Part shown: piece after piece, positions 61,117 through 64,000 of the stretch
How positions within the stretch are numbered: position 1 is the stretch's first letter
Layout of the letters: each line of letters opens with the position of its first letter
NCBI RefSeq assembly: GCF_026627505.1
Contig: NZ_JAPNLK010000054.1
Coordinates: forward strand, 1-64,000
DNA: 64,000 bases
Direction of reading: 5' to 3'
Origin: Streptomyces sp. H27-H5
Lineage (GTDB): Bacteria > Actinomycetota > Actinomycetes > Streptomycetales > Streptomycetaceae
The notes under the pieces: generated by a model
Databases searched by the model: none
What the model saw: the letters and a program-made list of their open reading frames with translations, nothing else
What the model was told of the DNA's origin: nothing
Program-made: the position numbers and the translations under genes

Positions 61117-61361
61117 GAACGAAATCATCGCGGCGTCCGGTAGTCGGCCCGTGCTCCTGGATGATGAATTCCGGCCCGCAGCACTGCGACCTGAGCAGGA
61201 GGGCAACGCACTGCCGCCTGCGCCGGGAGGAGGACATGGATGCGCCGGGGGAAGAGGCAGGCGAAGACGTGTCGCAGGTGGGGCCGCTCTGCCACAGTCT
61301 GCTCCGCAGCGGGCCGCGTCCTGACCCGCACGGCGTCGATTGATCCGTGCGCTGGGTGCCG

Positions 61362-62672
61362 TCAGTGTCCGAGCGCCTTCTGCAACTGCTCCTTGTTCAT
61401 GTGGGATCGGCCTTCAATGCCGAACTTCTTCGCTTCTTGGCGCAGTTGTTCAACCGTGGGGTCTCCGCGGTCGGGACTCCTCGTCTTGGTGCCGGTGCCT
61501 TTCCGGGCGGCGCCGTTGCTCCCGTGGGGGTGGAGGACGACCTTGGTCCAGCCGTCGTCGCGGTTGTCGAAGTGCTCGTACGCGGAGGACGCCTCGTCGA
61601 GGTCGAGTTCATGGGAGACGAGGAAGCCGGGTTCGGCCTTGCCTCCGGCGATGAGATCGCGCAGGGCCCGGTTGTAGCGTTTGACGGGTGCCTGTCCGGT
61701 GCCGATCCTCAGCCCCTTGAACCAGAGCATGCCGAAGTCGATCGGGAACTTGCCCTGGGCTTCGGCTTCGCCCTGGGTCTTGGCGGCGCCGGGGTCCTCG
61801 GGCAGGAACACGCCGACGACGCCGAGACCGCCGGTGAAGCGCACCGCGTCGATCAGTCCGTTCATGGTCAGGGAGGCGTCCTCGTGGCCCTGCGGGTCGT
61901 GGGCCTGGTAGCCGACGCATTCGCAGCCGTTGTCCGCGCCGAGCCCGAGGGTGGCTTCCTTGACGACCTCGGACGGGTCCTGCTCGGCCGTGTTGATGGG
62001 TATCGCACCCATCTCCTCGGCGAGTCGCAACCGGTCGGGCTGGTGGTCGGCGACCCAGACCCGGCCCGCTCCCTTGAGGAGCGCGGAGTAGGCGGCCATC
62101 AAGCCGACCGGGCCGGCGCCGTAGACGAGAGTCTGATCGCCCGGCTTGACGCCCGCCATCTCGGTGGCGTGGTACCCGGTGGGTAAGATGTCGGCCAGCA
62201 TCACGTAGTCGAGCTGCCGCTCGGCGGCGTCCTCACCCAGGCGCAGTGCGTTGAAGTCGCCGTAGGGCACGCGCAGGAGTTCGGCCTGGCCACCTTGGTA
62301 GGGGCCCATCTCGGCGAAGCCGTACGCGGCGCCGGCCATGTCGGGCTCGGGCTGCATGGTCAGGCAGTAGCTCGTCAGGCCCTGCTCGCACTGCTTGCAG
62401 AAGCCGCAGGCGATGTTGAACGGGAGAACCACCCAGTCACCGACCTTGACCTTGCTGACGGCCTTGCCCACCTCCACGACCTGGCCCAGGTTCTCGTGCC
62501 CCAGGGTTCGGCCCGTCTCGAACGAGGTCCGGCCCTCGTACATGTGCAGGTCGGAGCCGCAGATGTTCGTCGTCGTGATCTTGACCAGGATGTCGGCCGG
62601 ATGCTCGATCTTCGCATCGGGGACGTCCTTGACGGTCACCGTCCGGGGTCCTTCGTACACGGCAGCCTTCAT
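61362..62672 (-). CDS. Glutathione-independent formaldehyde dehydrogenase with Rho-N-like C-terminal extension
   Basis: 436 residues from ATG 62672 (GAAGGA just upstream). Zinc alcohol-dehydrogenase family: catalytic zinc ligands in NICGSDLHMYEG and LGHENLG, structural zinc cysteines in ACGFCKQCEQGLTSYC, NAD loop VYGAGPVGLMAAYSALL and ADHQPDRL. The branch oxidises formaldehyde or other short aldehydes. Usual length is ~390-400; the extra ~45 residues include TVEQLRQEAKKFGIEGRSHM and NKEQLQKAL, a Rho N-terminal-like helical module found as separate small proteins. The join follows a basic linker (GAARKGTGTKTRSPDRG). Confidence 0.93.
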   Translation of the reverse strand: MKAAVYEGPRTVTVKDVPDAKIEHPADILVKITTTNICGSDLHMYEGRTSFETGRTLGHENLGQVVEVGKAVSKVKVGDWVVLPFNIACGFCKQCEQGLTSYCLTMQPEPDMAGAAYGFAEMGPYQGGQAELLRVPYGDFNALRLGEDAAERQLDYVMLADILPTGYHATEMAGVKPGDQTLVYGAGPVGLMAAYSALLKGAGRVWVADHQPDRLRLAEEMGAIPINTAEQDPSEVVKEATLGLGADNGCECVGYQAHDPQGHEDASLTMNGLIDAVRFTGGLGVVGVFLPEDPGAAKTQGEAEAQGKFPIDFGMLWFKGLRIGTGQAPVKRYNRALRDLIAGGKAEPGFLVSHELDLDEASSAYEHFDNRDDGWTKVVLHPHGSNGAARKGTGTKTRSPDRGDPTVEQLRQEAKKFGIEGRSHMNKEQLQKALGH

Positions 62673-63107
62673 GATCCTTCCTTCACCGCCGCCCCGCCTC
62701 TCGTCCCGGCTGGGCAGTGGCGGCATCTCGGGGATGGATGGCACGGCCGGTCCGTCACCACGGCCGCGGGGGGCCCATCGGGATGGGCTCCGTTCCTCCC
62801 CCGGCCCCTACCCCACCGGGCGCGGGCCTCACACGACGGCACTCGTCGATTCGGACGGCTCGCACCGGCGGAGATCGCGTACACCCGGTAGCCACCTCAC
62901 GGCCGACCTGTGCGGGCTGCGCGCGGCAGTCGCACGCCGCGACCGTGAAACGGGCGGACAGGGAGGTCGTCTGCCATCCGAAACAACCCCGCCGGTCCCT
63001 CCGGTAACCGGTCCTCCATATCCGGTGTCCTCCGATAACCGGTCCTCCGCTTTCCGCCCTCTTCGCCTTCCACGGGCCGGGGCCACCGACGTCCTGCCCG
63101 ATGGTCC
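62673..63107. other. 435-base intergenic region with short direct repeats
   Basis: Between the dehydrogenase and the AraC gene. It holds TAACCGGTCCTCC twice (63005-63017, 63036-63048; 31 bases apart) with a variant TATCCGGTGTCCTCC between them at 63020-63034. No gene with a ribosome site was found. Confidence 0.6.
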
Positions 63108-63935
63108 TCAGTGGCGGGGCATCGCGGAGCGGGCGTAGCGCCCGGGGGTGGTGCCCACGACTCGCTTGAAGTGGCGGGTGAAGTGGGACTGGTCGTGGAA
63201 TCCCGCCTCGACCGCCACCTCGACCGCGGGGCGGCCATCGAGGAGCAGTCGGCGGGCCAGCGCGACCCGGCGCGAGATGAGGTACTGGTGCGGGGCGATG
63301 CCGAAGCCGGCGCTGAAGGAGCGCACAAGGTGGGCGGGGTGGGCCTGAAGCAGACCGGCCGCTTCCGGCAGGGAGATGCCCGCGACCACCCGCTCGTCGA
63401 GGAGTTCGCGCAGGCTGTGCGCGATGCCGTGGCGGGTAGCGGCACCGGGCGACTCAGTGTGTCCGCCGGGGAGTTCGAGGCGTGGCTGGAGCAGCGTGCG
63501 CAGCCGGTCGCCGATCAGGGCCAGCCGGCTCTCCGCCTCGAATGCGTCACCGGGAGAGGCCAGGGCCCGGTGGAGTTGCCCGACGCGTCGGCGCAGGACC
63601 GAGTCAGCGAGGTCGGGCCCGTCCACGGCGGCGCCGATGAAGCGCTCGTCCAGCACCGTCGTGTCGAGGTAGACGACGCGCTTGCGGAACCCGTGCGAGG
63701 TGGCGGCGGAGCCGTTGTGCGGAACCTGGGGCGGGAGCAGGCTGACGGTGCCGCCCGGGGTGCCGCGCCGGTGGCGGTCCAGGTCGTAGCGGACGGCGCC
63801 GTCGTCGACGATCAGCAGGGTCCACTCGTCGTGGACGTGCATGGGGTACGCGTGCGCGGTGAAGCGGGCGTGGAAGACCTCGACGACACCCGCGACCCGC
63901 GGGCGCCAAGCCGAGACTTCTTGCTGGAGCTGCAC
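63108..63935 (-). CDS. AraC-family transcriptional regulator
   Basis: 275 residues from GTG 63935 (TTG 63950 possible; no ribosome site, so perhaps leaderless). N-terminal cupin sensor (FHARFTAHAYPMHVHDEWTL, VSLLPPQVPHNG) and C-terminal double HTH (ISLPEAAGLLQAHPAHLVRS, FGIAPHQYLISRRVALARRL, GFHDQSHFTRHFKRVVGTTP). This subtype often controls an adjacent exporter or decarboxylase; a divergent gene appears to begin at 63985. Confidence 0.92.
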   Translation of the reverse strand: MQLQQEVSAWRPRVAGVVEVFHARFTAHAYPMHVHDEWTLLIVDDGAVRYDLDRHRRGTPGGTVSLLPPQVPHNGSAATSHGFRKRVVYLDTTVLDERFIGAAVDGPDLADSVLRRRVGQLHRALASPGDAFEAESRLALIGDRLRTLLQPRLELPGGHTESPGAATRHGIAHSLRELLDERVVAGISLPEAAGLLQAHPAHLVRSFSAGFGIAPHQYLISRRVALARRLLLDGRPAVEVAVEAGFHDQSHFTRHFKRVVGTTPGRYARSAMPRH

Positions 63936-63984
63936 GCAAAGAACGTACAAGACCGCGCGAGGGCGCGCCCGGCAGTCTCAGGGC

Positions 63985-64000
63985 ATGGGCGATGAGACGA
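63985..64000 (+). CDS. Possible start of a divergent gene (cut by window edge)
   Basis: ATG 63985 opens MGDET before the window ends. It lies divergent to the AraC gene at the distance expected of a regulated partner. Too short to identify. Confidence 0.25.

Overview
The window is high-GC DNA with strong G/C preference at third codon positions, GTG and TTG starts, ATGA/GTGA gene overlaps and a gene repertoire (SARP/AfsR regulator, CYP152-like P450, PadR, Rrf2 and MarR repressors, DUF4331, NicO) typical of Streptomyces or a close actinomycete. No tRNA, rRNA, CRISPR array or insertion sequence was seen.

Layout. 1-4.1 kb: a signalling module with a single-domain response regulator carrying an extra HTH-like N-terminus (minus), a CHASE3/HAMP-type histidine kinase broken by a one-base deletion, and a coupled response regulator-PP2C phosphatase. 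4.1-6.8 kb: a CYP152-type P450 whose heme-ligand cysteine is arginine, then two gene remnants. 6.8-39.5 kb: a type VII secretion (ESX) island. It holds a large SARP-family ATPase regulator, a ricin-B membrane protein, a LuxR-type regulator, then one long rightward run: eccC, eccD, eccB, a protein with a degenerate ADP-ribosyltransferase-like end, a beta-helix/AAA+ EccA-like protein, several WXG100-like small proteins, a Gly-rich secreted-type protein, a YbaB-like protein and a 2,990-residue polymorphic toxin. No mycosin (MycP), EccE or obvious immunity gene lies in the window. The promoter region of eccC carries three 11-bp direct repeats of the kind SARP proteins bind.

39.6-47.2 kb: GNAT acetyltransferase, GAP-family membrane protein, an Rrf2 regulator with a truncated MFS target sharing an operator motif, a PadR/membrane-protein pair with a long palindromic operator, a frameshifted PIMT-type methyltransferase next to a 38-residue peptide gene, and decayed thioredoxin-like and YqcI-like genes. 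47.1-48.6 kb is gene-poor. 48.6-54.6 kb: an alpha/beta hydrolase, then a DUF4331/TPR/NicO (nickel-cobalt permease) cluster. 54.7-64 kb: an internally deleted methyltransferase, a MarR/Old Yellow Enzyme divergent pair, a flavin reductase/hydrolase/LLM monooxygenase operon, a beta-lactamase-fold hydrolase, a formaldehyde dehydrogenase with an extra Rho-N-like tail and an AraC regulator.

The T7SS genes form one export programme: EccB/C/D make the membrane channel and motor, the EccA-like AAA+ protein and YbaB-like and WXG100 proteins serve as chaperones or substrates, and the giant toxin is the likely effector. The toxin appears to carry several catalytic modules at once: two HExxH metallopeptidase-like domains, a class II adenylate-cyclase-like domain, and a papain-like domain built around the only cysteine in the whole protein. 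Outside the T7SS island several genes are broken by short deletions, mostly of one base in G/C-rich runs, which may be real decay or sequencing error.
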